From Nitrosomonadales bacterium (GTDB taxonomy: Bacteria > Pseudomonadota > Gammaproteobacteria > Burkholderiales > Gallionellaceae), in contig JACREB010000159.1 of assembly GCA_016218475.1 (NCBI GenBank), forward strand, positions 1 through 34,819: a DNA stretch of 34,819 nt, read 5' to 3'. The translations under genes were made by a program, and so were the position numbers. The notes under the pieces are model-generated. The model ran no database searches, was not told where the DNA came from, and saw only the letters and a list, made by a program, of their open reading frames with translations. Below, in pieces: positions 23,919-34,819 of the stretch; position 1 is the first letter of the stretch, and the number at the start of each line of letters is the position of its first letter.

Positions 23919-25120
23919 AATTCGTCGATGTCGTGCAGTTTGCATCGGGCAGCCTGCGCGGCAGCCGCACCCGCGCGTTGCTGATGATGCTCGCGATGTC
24001 CATCGGCGTGGCGGCGGTGGTGGTGTTGACCGGCCTGGGCGAGGGTGCGCGCCGCTATGTCGTCAACCAGTTTTCCTCGCTGGGCACCAATCTGCTGATC
24101 GTGTTTCCCGGCCGCACCGAGACGACGGGGTTCGGGCCGGGCATGCTGCTCGGGCAGATTCCGCGCGAGATCACCCTGGACGACGCGCAGGCCCTGCTGC
24201 GCAGCCGCGCCATCGGGCGCATCGCGCCGCTGACGGTGGGCGCGTCGCAGATTTCCAGGGATGCGCTCAACCGCGAAGTGGCCGTGCTGGGTTCGACCGC
24301 CGACTTGCTGGAAGTGCGCCACATGAGCATCGGTCAGGGGCAGTTCCTTCCCGCCGGGGATGTGTATTCCAGCGAATCGGTGTGCGTGCTGGGCGCCAAG
24401 CTCAAGCGCGAACTGTTCGGCCAGCAGAATGCCATCGGCGCCTGGGTAAGGCTGGGAGACCGGCGCTTCCGCGTGATCGGCGTGCTGGCGATACAGGGCG
24501 AATCGATGGGTTTCAATACCGACGAGATCGTCATCGTGCCGGTCGCCTCGGCGCACATGCTGTTCAACACGTCCGGCCTGTTCCGCATCCTGGTGGAAGC
24601 GAAAAGCCGCGATACCATCGAGCGCGCCAAGCAGGATGCCGAGCAGATTTTGTCCGGGCGGCACGGTGAACGCGACGTGACGGTTATCACACAGGATGCC
24701 GTGCTGGCCACTTTCGACCGCATCCTGCGCGCGCTGACGCTGGCGGTGGCCGGCATCGCCGCGATCAGCCTGGCGGTGGCCGGCATCCTGATCATGAACG
24801 TGATGCTGATCGCCGTTTCGCAGCGCGTCAGGGAAATCGGCCTGCTCAAGGCGCTGGGCGCACCCGCCGCGCAAATCAGGAATCTGTTTTTTGCCGAAGC
24901 AATTTTATTGTCCGGCATCGGCAGCGTGGCGGGGCTGATCCTCGGCGAGATCGGCACAAGGGTGATCGCGCAAATCTATCCTGCGTTGCCGGTATCCGCG
25001 CCGTGGTGGGCGGTGCTGGCGGCTTTCGGCACCGCGCTCGGCACCGGCATCCTGTTCAGCGTGTGGCCCGCGCGCCGCGCCGCGCGGCTCGATCCGGTGA
25101 TGGCGCTGGCGCGATCGTGA
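23915..25120 (+). CDS. MacB-like ABC permease of the second exporter
   Basis: FtsX-family permease, 401 residues. It has an N-terminal membrane helix (about 19-42, [20 protein letters not shown]), a periplasmic domain with [20 protein letters not shown], and three C-terminal helices including [20 protein letters not shown]. The end is [19 protein letters not shown]. It resembles the permease at 9167 in layout but is clearly divergent, so the two exporters are not a recent duplication. ATG overlaps the ATPase stop by four bases. The DNA is GC-rich like its neighbours. Confidence 0.92.
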   Translation: MKFVDVVQFASGSLRGSRTRALLMMLAMSIGVAAVVVLTGLGEGARRYVVNQFSSLGTNLLIVFPGRTETTGFGPGMLLGQIPREITLDDAQALLRSRAIGRIAPLTVGASQISRDALNREVAVLGSTADLLEVRHMSIGQGQFLPAGDVYSSESVCVLGAKLKRELFGQQNAIGAWVRLGDRRFRVIGVLAIQGESMGFNTDEIVIVPVASAHMLFNTSGLFRILVEAKSRDTIERAKQDAEQILSGRHGERDVTVITQDAVLATFDRILRALTLAVAGIAAISLAVAGILIMNVMLIAVSQRVREIGLLKALGAPAAQIRNLFFAEAILLSGIGSVAGLILGEIGTRVIAQIYPALPVSAPWWAVLAAFGTALGTGILFSVWPARRAARLDPVMALARS

Positions 25121-25148
25121 ACCTGCCGGTTTCGCGTGGAGCAGGTAA

Positions 25149-25166
25149 TTCTAATGCGAATTAGAA
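25149..25166. promoter_or_regulatory. A/T-rich palindrome, possible operator
   Basis: TTCTAAT and ATTAGAA flank GCGA. Read as hexamers it gives TCTAAT GCGAAT TAGAAT, loosely like the NNNAAT triplet of Fur boxes. It lies 29 bases after the second permease gene and 250 bases before ribF. No -10/-35 pair overlaps it obviously. Confidence 0.25.
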
Positions 25167-25213
25167 TAAGGCGTAGTATTGTCGCGACTCTTCAACCCCA
25201 GGAAAAACAGTTG

Positions 25214-25343
25214 TCCGCAGATTGCGCAGATTTCCGCATATTAAACAGCAAGCAACTTCAGACTGCCGACCCACCTGCAGGGTGATCTGGCGCCCATCTG
25301 CAACCCTCTTGAAATCTGCGTTAATCTGTGTAATTTGCGGATG
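25214..25343. repeat. imperfect inverted repeat of the CGCAGATT type
   Basis: TCCGCAGATTGCGCAGATTT near 25214-25233 faces the complement of CATCCGCAAATTACACAGAT at 25311-25343. Arms of this kind are scattered in many bacterial genomes. No gene is seen in this gap before ribF. Confidence 0.5.
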
Positions 25344-25402
25344 GGAAGCGGTTTTAGGTTAATTCAGCGGGGCAATCTGCCGATTGTTTTGCGCCCCTCG
25401 GG

Positions 25403-25408
25403 TATAAT
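25403..25408 (+). promoter_or_regulatory. -10 box directly before ribF
   Basis: TATAAT ends eight bases before the ribF ATG, with no Shine-Dalgarno between. Initiation at the usual distance would make a leaderless or nearly leaderless mRNA. No good -35 element is visible. Confidence 0.45.
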
Positions 25409-25416
25409 CCGCGCCC

Positions 25417-26370
25417 ATGCAAATTCTACGCGGACTTTATTCTCCTGACACCAAGCCTGTCGCCCTTACCATCGGTAATTTTGATGGGGTGCATTTGGGG
25501 CATCAGGCGTTGCTGAACGAGTTGCGCGCAACGGCGCAAACGCGCGGGTTATCGGCGGCAGTGATAATTTTCGAGCCGCATCCACGCGAGTTTTTTACCC
25601 CGCAGCAGGCTCCGGCACGGCTGACCAGCCTGCGCGAGAAACTGGAACTGTTCGGTTCCATGGATATCGGCCGCGTGCATGTGTGCCGTTTCAATGCGCG
25701 CTTTGCGCAGATGAGCGCGGTGGATTTTATTCATGCGCTGCATGAAAAATTGTCGGCCAAATTTGTGTTGATCGGCGACGACTTCCGCTTCGGCAGCGGG
25801 CGCGCCGGGAACTTTGCGCTGATGGAAAAAATCGGTTTACAGCAGGGCTTTTCGGTGCAGGCGGTGCATAGTGTGCTGCATGACGGCGTGCGGATTTCCA
25901 GCACGGCGGTGCGTGCCGCGCTGGCTGATGGCGATATGCGCCTGGCACAATGCTACCTTGGGCGGCCATACAGCATCAGCGGGCGCGTGGAGCATGGAGA
26001 CGGCCTGGGCAAACGGCTCGGGTTTCCGACTGCCAACATCCAGTTGAAGCATAACCTTCCGCCGTTATCCGGAATTTTTGTGGTGCGGGTGCATGGCGAC
26101 GATTTGCCGCCCATGGAGGGTGTGGCGAGCCTGGGTGTGCGCCCGACGGTGAGGCAGGATGGCAAACCGGTGCTGGAAGTTCATGTATTTGATTTTTCGT
26201 GCGAGATTTACAACAAGCACATGCGCCTGGATTTTCTGCACAAGCTGCGTGATGAAGAAAAGTATCCTGATGTGAAAACGCTGACGCGGCAAATTGCGCT
26301 GGATGCGGAAAATGCAAAGCAATGGTTTGAACAATATGGCCGAATTAAAAATTCTGTTTGCGACTCCTAA
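25417..26370 (+). CDS. ribF: bifunctional riboflavin kinase / FAD synthetase
   Basis: Converts riboflavin to FMN and then FAD. The 317-residue product has an N-terminal nucleotidyltransferase with TIGNFDGVHLGHQALL and ISSTAVRAAL, and a C-terminal kinase with GKRLGFPTANI, GVASLGVRPT and EVHVFDF. The last residues (NAKQWFEQYGRIKNSVCDS) are encoded by sequence that is also a copy of the glgA 5' end, see 26299-26372. ribF normally sits just upstream of ileS; here it is 5 kb downstream, after the second exporter. Confidence 0.95.
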   Translation: MQILRGLYSPDTKPVALTIGNFDGVHLGHQALLNELRATAQTRGLSAAVIIFEPHPREFFTPQQAPARLTSLREKLELFGSMDIGRVHVCRFNARFAQMSAVDFIHALHEKLSAKFVLIGDDFRFGSGRAGNFALMEKIGLQQGFSVQAVHSVLHDGVRISSTAVRAALADGDMRLAQCYLGRPYSISGRVEHGDGLGKRLGFPTANIQLKHNLPPLSGIFVVRVHGDDLPPMEGVASLGVRPTVRQDGKPVLEVHVFDFSCEIYNKHMRLDFLHKLRDEEKYPDVKTLTRQIALDAENAKQWFEQYGRIKNSVCDS

Positions 26371-26372
26371 AG
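26299..26372 (+). repeat. 74-bp direct repeat of the ribF/glgA junction, copy 1
   Basis: Matches 26507-26580 in 62 of 74 positions. All 12 differences are transitions. Copy 1 contains the functional end of ribF; copy 2 contains the functional start of glgA. Confidence 0.9.
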
Positions 26373-26383
26373 TTTTCTCGTAG
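26336..26383 (+). pseudogene. relic of the glgA start inside the ribF 3' end
   Basis: From ATG 26336, in the glgA frame, the bases encode MAELKILFATPKVFS and then a TAG stop. This corresponds to MAGLKVLFATSEAAP of the real glgA. The relic overlaps the last 35 bases of ribF exactly as the real glgA start overlaps the ribF-like tail in copy 2. Confidence 0.85.
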
Positions 26384-26501
26384 GTTGTGTACGCTACGCT
26401 TTGCCCAACCTACGTATCCTGAGCGGTTGGCTCAAATGTAGGTCGGGCTACGCCCGACATGGTGGGCCGCTTCGACAGGCTCAGGACAGGCATAGCCCAC
26501 C
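26379..26501. repeat. REP cluster between ribF and glgA
   Basis: CGTAGGTTG (26379-26387) pairs with CAACCTACG (26406-26414). A GTAGG-type REP (GTCGGGCTACGCCCGAC, then GTGGGC...AGCCCAC) spans 26438-26501. The second element is itself interrupted by TTCGACAGGCTCAGGACAGG. The cluster is flanked by the two copies of the 74-bp junction repeat. Confidence 0.7.
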
Positions 26502-26506
26502 GGTTA

Positions 26507-26578
26507 CTGGATGTGAAAAATGTAAAGCAATGGTTCAAGCAATATGGCCGGATTAAAAGTTTTATTTGCGACTTCTGA
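26507..26578 (+). pseudogene. relic of the ribF 3' end overlapping the glgA start
   Basis: In the ribF frame the bases encode LDVKNVKQWFKQYGRIK and then SFICDF-stop. The real ribF has LDAENAKQWFEQYGRIK in the same place. The relic stop lies 35 bases into glgA. Confidence 0.85.
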
Positions 26579-27998
26579 AGCCGCCCCGTTAATCAAGACA
26601 GGCGGTCTGGGCGATGTCAGCGGAGCCTTGCCCGCAGCCTTGCGCGCCATTGGTGTGGATGTGCGCGTGCTGATGCCGGGATACCGGCGAGTCATCGGGC
26701 AACTTGTCAAGGTCAAAACCGTCGCGTCATTCGATAACCTGCCGGGCTTTCCATCTGCGCGGTTGTTATCCGGCTGGATGGCGCACGGCATACCGTTCCT
26801 GATACTGGACTGCCCGAGTTTGTACCAGCGCGAGGGCGGTCCTTATCAGGATGCCAAGGGGCATGACTGGGCGGACAACCCGCTTCGCTTCGGGCTGCTG
26901 TCAAAAATTGCCGCCGTGCTCGGCAGCGGCGCATCGCCGCTCGCGTGGCATCCCGACCTGGTGCATTGCAATGACTGGCAAACCGGCTTGGCTCCCGCAT
27001 ATCTGCGCTTGGAGCAGGGTGGGGCACCGAGTGTCATCACTATCCATAACATGGCGTTTCAGGGTAATTTTCCCCCGGCGACGGTGCAGGAACTGCATTT
27101 GCCTCCATCCTGTTTTGGCGTCGACGGCGTGGAATTTTACGGCCACATGTCGTTCCTCAAGGCCGGCCTGTTTTACGCCGACCATATCACCACCGTCAGC
27201 CCGAACTACGCAAAAGAAATTCAGCGGGCTGAACTCGGTTTCGGCATGCAGGGGTTGCTGGCTGCGCGCAGCGGCAATCTTACCGGCATTCTCAACAGCA
27301 TCGATACCGATGAATGGAATCCCGCAACCGATGTGTATCTGGTCAAAAAATTCAGCGCTGCGCGCATGGCCGGCAAGGCGGCCAACAAGGAATCGCTGCA
27401 AGGCAGGCTGGGTTTGAACATTGCGCCGGATGTGCCGCTGCTCGGTGTGATCAGCCGCTTCACCCATCAGAAAGGGCTGGACTTGCTGCTGGAAATCATG
27501 CCGCGCCTTGTCGGATTGCCGGTGCAGTTAGCCGTGCTTGGCAGCGGCGAAGCGCAAATGCAGCGATCCGCGCAGGGGTTATCGCATCGCTATCCCGGCG
27601 AGGTTGGCGTGAACATCGGCTTCAGCGAAACGCTTTCACACCAGATCGAGGCGGGAGCGGATATATTCATCATGCCATCGCGCTTTGAACCGTGCGGCTT
27701 GAACCAGTTGTACAGCCAACGCTACGGCACACCGCCCGTCGTCCACGCGACCGGCGGACTCGTCGATTCGGTGGTGGATTGCACGGCGGAAACCCTCAAG
27801 GACGGCACCGCCAGCGGCTTTGTGTTCAAAGGCATGACCGCCGAAAATCTGTTCACCGCGATCCGGCGGGCGGTCTATCTCTACCATGACCGGCGCAAAT
27901 GGAAAGCCCTGCGCAGGAACTGCATGGCTAAAGACTTCAGTTGGAAGAGTAGCGCAGAGGCTTATCGCGCCGTTTACCTCAAGGTGCTGGGGCGATAG
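26544..27998 (+). CDS. glgA: glycogen synthase (ADP-glucose)
   Basis: Extends glycogen chains from ADP-glucose (GT5). The 484-residue product has the ADP-glucose site KTGGLGDVSGALP (Lys18), HCNDWQTGLAPAYL, the C-terminal VISRFTHQKGLDLLLE and the catalytic FEPCGLNQLYSQRYGT. The C-terminus RNCMAKDFSWKSSAEAYR is typical. There is no Shine-Dalgarno before the ATG. Ancestrally the start overlapped the end of ribF by 35 bases and was probably translated by coupling; a duplicated junction plus REP cluster now separates them. Works with glgP (14509) in glycogen turnover; glgB and glgC are not in the window. Confidence 0.96.
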   Translation: MAGLKVLFATSEAAPLIKTGGLGDVSGALPAALRAIGVDVRVLMPGYRRVIGQLVKVKTVASFDNLPGFPSARLLSGWMAHGIPFLILDCPSLYQREGGPYQDAKGHDWADNPLRFGLLSKIAAVLGSGASPLAWHPDLVHCNDWQTGLAPAYLRLEQGGAPSVITIHNMAFQGNFPPATVQELHLPPSCFGVDGVEFYGHMSFLKAGLFYADHITTVSPNYAKEIQRAELGFGMQGLLAARSGNLTGILNSIDTDEWNPATDVYLVKKFSAARMAGKAANKESLQGRLGLNIAPDVPLLGVISRFTHQKGLDLLLEIMPRLVGLPVQLAVLGSGEAQMQRSAQGLSHRYPGEVGVNIGFSETLSHQIEAGADIFIMPSRFEPCGLNQLYSQRYGTPPVVHATGGLVDSVVDCTAETLKDGTASGFVFKGMTAENLFTAIRRAVYLYHDRRKWKALRRNCMAKDFSWKSSAEAYRAVYLKVLGR

Positions 27999-28402
27999 GG
28001 GGGTATACTTTACGCGCCTGTCGGTGGGCGGATTCAAGTTTGAAGTGCGACAGCTAATTCTACTGTGTCACAAAGCGATCAAGGGATGCAGTGCAAGGCA
28101 AAATCGGGCGAAGCGGGTCAAGCAGGGATGGGCGGCTTGCCGTTGCCGCCCAACTCGCAAAAAGCGGAGTTTACATGGAGTAAATGAGCATTTTGAGTCC
28201 GATTTTAACGCCGCAATGCGCCCTTCAGCGCTTTGTGACACAGTAGAACTAATGGTGGCTTGGGTTAACTGCGCTTCTCGCCGATTATCGTATGGCGCAA
28301 GAATTTTTTGCCGGTTATCATGCGCGGCATGCAGGGCATTCGCACGATAACCTCGCCTGCGGCATTGTGCGAAGTTTTTCATAAGGTGCGGGACGGTTGA
28401 AT
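27999..28402. other. glgA-yihY intergenic region
   Basis: About half of this 404-bp stretch is MITE copy 3. The remainder contains no credible gene. Frames that cross the MITE are repeat-derived (for example the peptide SALCDTV). Confidence 0.6.
28058..28248 (-). mobile_element. MITE copy 3, complete, 191 bp, inverted
   Basis: TTCTACTGTGTCACAAAGCG and its exact complement form the ends. CTAA flanks both sides (28054-28057 and 28249-28252) as a 4-bp target duplication. Compared with copy 2 it is inverted and retains an extra internal segment shared with copy 1. It lies 60 bp after the glgA stop. Confidence 0.88.
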
Positions 28403-29635
28403 ATGCGGAAAAATTGGCGGAATTTCCTGAATTTTGCGCGCTTTATCGCGATGCGTTTCGACCAGGATCGCTGCGCGCAGGTTGCCGCGAGCCTGACCTT
28501 TACCGCGCTGCTGTCGCTGGTGCCATTGCTTACCATCGCCCTTGCGATGTTCTCGGCGTTTCCGCTATTCGATGAACTCTCAAATCAGATCAAGGCTTAT
28601 CTGCTTAACAACCTGATGCCGGAAATGTCGGGAAAGCTCATCACGAGGTATATGCAGCAGTTTACCGAGAGCGCGATGCGCCTGAAGACGGTCGGTATCG
28701 TTTTCCTCGGGGTGACGGCCATGTTGTTGATGCTGACCATAGACCATGCGTTTAATAAGATATGGAGGGTGTCGCGCCCGCGCCCGTTGCTCAAACGGCT
28801 GGTGATTTACTGGGCGGTGCTCACGCTCGCGCCGTTGCTCATAGGAGCAAGCCTGTCGCTGACTTCGTGGCTGGTCGGATTGTCGATGGGCTATGCCAGC
28901 CAGATTCCGGTATTTGGCGTGGGCTCGCTGAAGATATTGCCGGTGCTGTTCACAACGCTGGCGTTCGCCATATTGTTCCGGCTGGTGCCGAACAGCTATG
29001 TGCCGCATAAACACGCGTTGATCGGCGCGGTTGTGGCGGCGGTCATGTTCGAGTCGATGAACCGCATGTTCGGATATTACATCAGCCATTTTTCCACTTA
29101 CAAACTGGTGTATGGCGCTTTCGCCAGCGTGCCGATTTTCCTGATGTGGGTTTATCTGTCATGGCTGGTTACCCTGCTGGGCGCGGTAATCGCGGCATCC
29201 TTGTCGCATTGGGGCGCGACCGCAGCGAAAACATCGCCTTCCGCGCAATTGCTGGATGCGCTGCGCGTGTTGCAGATCATGGCAAACGGTTTGCAGCAGG
29301 GCAAGGTGAATTCATTTCCGGAAATGTCAAAATCCCTGCGCCTCGGCTACGACGCGCTGGAAGAAGTGCTCGACAAGCTGGAAAGCGCGGACATCGTGCG
29401 CAAGTCGGATGGGAACGCATGGCTGCTGATGCGCGATGTGGGGCATATCCGCACCAGCGAATTGATGCGCCTGTTCGTGCTGAATGCCTCGTTGCCCACC
29501 GGGAAAAGTGACGATCCGTTGCAACGATGGTTTGCGAATTGTGTCTGGCAGCTCGAACAAAATGCCGATCTGACATTGCAGGAACTCTTTGCGTACAGCA
29601 CGGAGTATTCCATGTCCATTTCAAGAGCCAAATGA
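28403..29635 (+). CDS. YihY/BrkB-family inner-membrane protein
   Basis: Polytopic membrane protein of 410 residues, the family once mislabelled RNase BN. The conserved N-terminal ARFIAMRFDQDRCAQVAASL and FTALLSLVPLLTIAL is followed by six membrane segments, with HAFNKIWRV, FRLVPN and GAFASVPIFLMWVYLSW. About 130 extra C-terminal residues with a winged-helix look (SLRLGYDALEEVLDKLESAD) are typical of betaproteobacterial members. The frame is open six bases upstream from a TTG, but ATG 28403 with GGGACGG upstream is preferred. Its molecular role is not established. It is separate from glgA and pyrG. Confidence 0.9.
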   Translation: MRKNWRNFLNFARFIAMRFDQDRCAQVAASLTFTALLSLVPLLTIALAMFSAFPLFDELSNQIKAYLLNNLMPEMSGKLITRYMQQFTESAMRLKTVGIVFLGVTAMLLMLTIDHAFNKIWRVSRPRPLLKRLVIYWAVLTLAPLLIGASLSLTSWLVGLSMGYASQIPVFGVGSLKILPVLFTTLAFAILFRLVPNSYVPHKHALIGAVVAAVMFESMNRMFGYYISHFSTYKLVYGAFASVPIFLMWVYLSWLVTLLGAVIAASLSHWGATAAKTSPSAQLLDALRVLQIMANGLQQGKVNSFPEMSKSLRLGYDALEEVLDKLESADIVRKSDGNAWLLMRDVGHIRTSELMRLFVLNASLPTGKSDDPLQRWFANCVWQLEQNADLTLQELFAYSTEYSMSISRAK

Positions 29636-29693
29636 CCCGGTAAGGGCACGATAAATCGCACCCGCACAGATTTGGCATGTGTTCCGGCCAGCA

Positions 29694-29756
29694 GGATGCG
29701 GTGACGAAGGAACCGCATCGTTCGCGATTGATGCGGTTCGCAAGCTCACCGCATCC
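29694..29756. repeat. nested GATGCGGT palindrome
   Basis: Outer arms GGATGCGGTGA and TCACCGCATCC enclose an inner perfect hairpin GAACCGCATC/GATGCGGTTC (29710-29719 and 29730-29739). It lies 58 bases after the yihY stop and may act as a terminator or REP. Confidence 0.6.
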
Positions 29757-29773
29757 TACGGTTCTGAACCCTG

Positions 29774-29788
29774 TTTTTAGAGGCTCCC
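29774..29788 (+). repeat. TTTTTAGAGG motif upstream of pyrG
   Basis: TTTTTAGAGGCTCCC, sharing the ten-base core with 9028-9037 and 14486-14495. Confidence 0.5.
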
Positions 29789-29840
29789 GGATGCGGCGCA
29801 TAACGGCGCACAAAGTGCGGCCCCATAGCCAGTCCGAATT

Positions 29841-29868
29841 TTGAGTGCAGGCCGTTTTACGGTATCAT
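29841..29868 (+). promoter_or_regulatory. candidate sigma-70 promoter for pyrG
   Basis: TTGAGT (29841-29846), a 16-base spacer and TATCAT (29863-29868). Transcription would start near 29875, so the B/D repeat would form most of the pyrG leader RNA. Confidence 0.4.
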
Positions 29869-29888
29869 CACGCATTACGAAAAACATT

Positions 29889-33801
<3,913 letters not shown>

Positions 33802-33802
<1 letters not shown>

Positions 33803-34167
33803 TGCGCCGTGCGGTCACACTGATACTGGCAATCCTGCTGCTGCTGTTGCAGTACCCGTTGTGGCTGGGTAAAGGCGGCTGGCTGAAAGTGTGGGACTTG
33901 AGCCGGCAGGTCGAAGCACAGCAGCAGGCCAACCGGCAAACGCAGGCGCGCAACGCCGCGCTGGATGCAGAAGTGCGCGACCTCAAGCAAGGCGCCGAAG
34001 CCGTCGAGGAGCGCGCGCGCAGCGAGCTGGGCATGATTAAACGCGATGAAGTATTTTTCCAGGTTCTGGAAAAACCACCCAGCCGAATAGACGAAAAATA
34101 TGCGGTGCAACCTTCCGCTTCTGCTGTTTCCGGGGTTTCCGGAATGCAGCCGCGACAAGCGCCCTAA
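33802..34167 (+). CDS. ftsB: cell division protein FtsB (DivIC family)
   Basis: Small bitopic membrane protein of the divisome FtsQLB subcomplex, 121 residues. A short cytoplasmic start is followed by one membrane helix (about 4-22) and a coiled coil (about 30-75, [19 protein letters not shown]) ending [20 protein letters not shown], the family's conserved C-terminal motif. The last 30 residues are a low-complexity tail. The start overlaps the eno stop by one base, the standard arrangement in this operon. Confidence 0.93.
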
Positions 34168-34170
34168 AAC

Positions 34171-34192
34171 GGCGCGCACAATGCAATGCGCC
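34171..34192 (+). terminator. weak terminator-like hairpin after ftsB
   Basis: GGCGC and GCGCC flank a 12-base loop just after the ftsB stop, and CTTTTC follows three bases later. The stem is short, so this is a weak call. Confidence 0.3.
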
Positions 34193-34233
34193 AGCTTTTC
34201 AACTGTGTCAAAATCGAGGATGAATAGCCGTTA

Positions 34234-34262
34234 TTGACATACCAAGGTGGAAGTTGTCTAAT
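34234..34262 (+). promoter_or_regulatory. sigma-70 promoter of the small downstream gene
   Basis: A perfect TTGACA at 34234-34239, a 17-base spacer and TCTAAT at 34257-34262. It is the best -35 element in the window and gives a leader of about 35 bases. Confidence 0.55.
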
Positions 34263-34304
34263 AAAACAGTTCATAGTAGCAATTTCATTTTGAAGGAGGT
34301 AATC

Positions 34305-34682
34305 ATGACTGCCGTATCTGACGCTGCTAAACCAATGACTGTCGCGCTATTACCCGGAAAACCGGAAACAAAAATGCGCCTGGCGGATCTTCAGAAGAAA
34401 GAAAGGCAAGAGCAAAAAGAGCAGGACAAGAAGCTCGATGCTTCTCAAAAGCAGCCGCAATCTTCCACGGTCGTTAATATTTCCGCCAAAGCCAGGGAAT
34501 TAAATCGCGCTGGGACAGCCGGTCAAACATCTTCGGCAGTAAAGGCCGATAACTCTACCGATAAAACCGCCAAGGTTGCTGCGGATACTGAATCAAGCCG
34601 TACAGTTCCAGTTACTCAACCACCATCGGCAGCCAATACCGGTAGCCCTGCCGCTCCATCTGCTGCTGCAAAGAAGGCCTAG
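34305..34682 (+). CDS. small low-complexity protein, unknown
   Basis: A 125-residue hydrophilic product that I do not recognise. There is no signal peptide or membrane helix. Residues about 25-50 are Lys/Glu/Gln-rich (LQKKERQEQKEQDKKLDASQ), followed by VNISAKARELNRAG, then a Ser/Thr/Ala/Pro-rich tail ending AAPSAAAKKA. It is probably disordered apart from one helix. A perfect AAGGAGGT five bases before ATG 34305 settles the start; an upstream in-frame TTG at 34254 is less likely. It has its own TTGACA promoter, so it may be well expressed. It lies 14 bases from a convergent IS630 transposase end. Confidence 0.7.
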   Translation: MTAVSDAAKPMTVALLPGKPETKMRLADLQKKERQEQKEQDKKLDASQKQPQSSTVVNISAKARELNRAGTAGQTSSAVKADNSTDKTAKVAADTESSRTVPVTQPPSAANTGSPAAPSAAAKKA

Positions 34683-34695
34683 TACCATGTAACTT

Positions 34696-34819
34696 TTATA
34701 ATTTCGGATAAAGGCGCGTCAGCTTTATCCGAGCATCCGCAGTTGTAAACTGCCAGTTAATCTTCTTCGAGCGGTTGTTTCGATCTCGCTCCCATGCGGT
34801 CACTTCGGTCTTCATGTCC
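34696..34819 (-). CDS. IS630-family transposase, C-terminal fragment at window edge
   Basis: The minus strand encodes, up to a TAA at 34698-34696, MKTEVTAWERDRNNRSKK, then INWQFTTADARIKL and TRLYPKL. This is the typical C-terminus of IS630/DDE-superfamily transposases, recognised from memory. The rest lies beyond the window. A perfect 9-bp hairpin (CGGATAAAG/CTTTATCCG, 34705-34731) sits in its 3' end. The IS right terminus is not identified. Confidence 0.75.
   Translation of the reverse strand, partial: DMKTEVTAWERDRNNRSKKINWQFTTADARIKLTRLYPKL

Noticed and set aside
9167-25120. The two MacAB-like exporters as a recent duplication
   Set aside because: The proteins share family layout but differ through most of their length, and only one set has a TolC gene; they look independently acquired or anciently diverged.
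27886-28350. ORF spanning the glgA end and MITE copy 3
   Set aside because: Out-of-frame glgA sequence followed by MITE-derived residues (SALCDTV); not a gene.

Overview
The window looks like chromosomal DNA of a betaproteobacterium, most likely order Nitrosomonadales and perhaps a Gallionellaceae-like iron oxidiser. This rests on protein flavour, operon orders such as ileS-lspA-ispH and pyrG-kdsA-eno-ftsB, and dense families of short repeats; the taxonomy is inference. There is no prophage, CRISPR array or rRNA. The only conventional insertion sequence is the 3' end of an IS630-type transposase at the right edge.

Layout: (1) 1-3.2 kb: thioredoxin reductase trxB (minus), divergent from a soluble MltB-type lytic transglycosylase, then a secretin-related exported protein. 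(2) 3.6-9.0 kb: an NnrS-family nitrogen-oxide membrane protein, a MITE, and a signalling operon. The operon has a sensor-less histidine kinase, a membrane sensor truncated in its GAF domain, a relic of a receiver domain, a CheY/Rcp1-like regulator and a REC-PAS-GGDEF diguanylate cyclase. (3) 9.2-14.1 kb, minus: a TolC / MacA / ABC ATPase / permease tripartite exporter. (4) 14.5-17.1 kb: glycogen phosphorylase. (5) 17.3-21.7 kb: ileS, lspA, ispH and tRNA-Thr(CGT). (6) 21.8-25.1 kb: a second MacAB-like exporter without its own TolC. (7) 25.4-28.0 kb: ribF and glycogen synthase glgA. (8) 28.4-34.2 kb: a YihY/BrkB membrane protein, then pyrG, kdsA, eno and ftsB. (9) 34.3 kb to the end: a small low-complexity protein with a perfect Shine-Dalgarno, then the IS630 fragment.

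The unusual part is the population of short repeats and how it interacts with genes. A non-autonomous transposon (MITE) is present three times, with 20-bp terminal inverted repeats and 4-bp target duplications. A REP-like palindrome (called B here) occurs four times. One copy lies in frame inside ileS, within an AGAGGAC tandem array; another carries a second repeat (D) in its loop directly upstream of pyrG. D also occurs in frame inside macA. GTAGG-type REPs sit at operon junctions. At two junctions (ribF/glgA and ABC ATPase/permease) the repeat block is flanked by direct copies of the junction itself, so both genes stay intact and each copy holds a relic of its neighbour. An AGAGGAC array encodes the PyrG C-terminus and supplies the Shine-Dalgarno of kdsA. 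Together this resembles the in-frame palindromic elements of Rickettsia, and it is the most promising candidate for something not yet described in this group.
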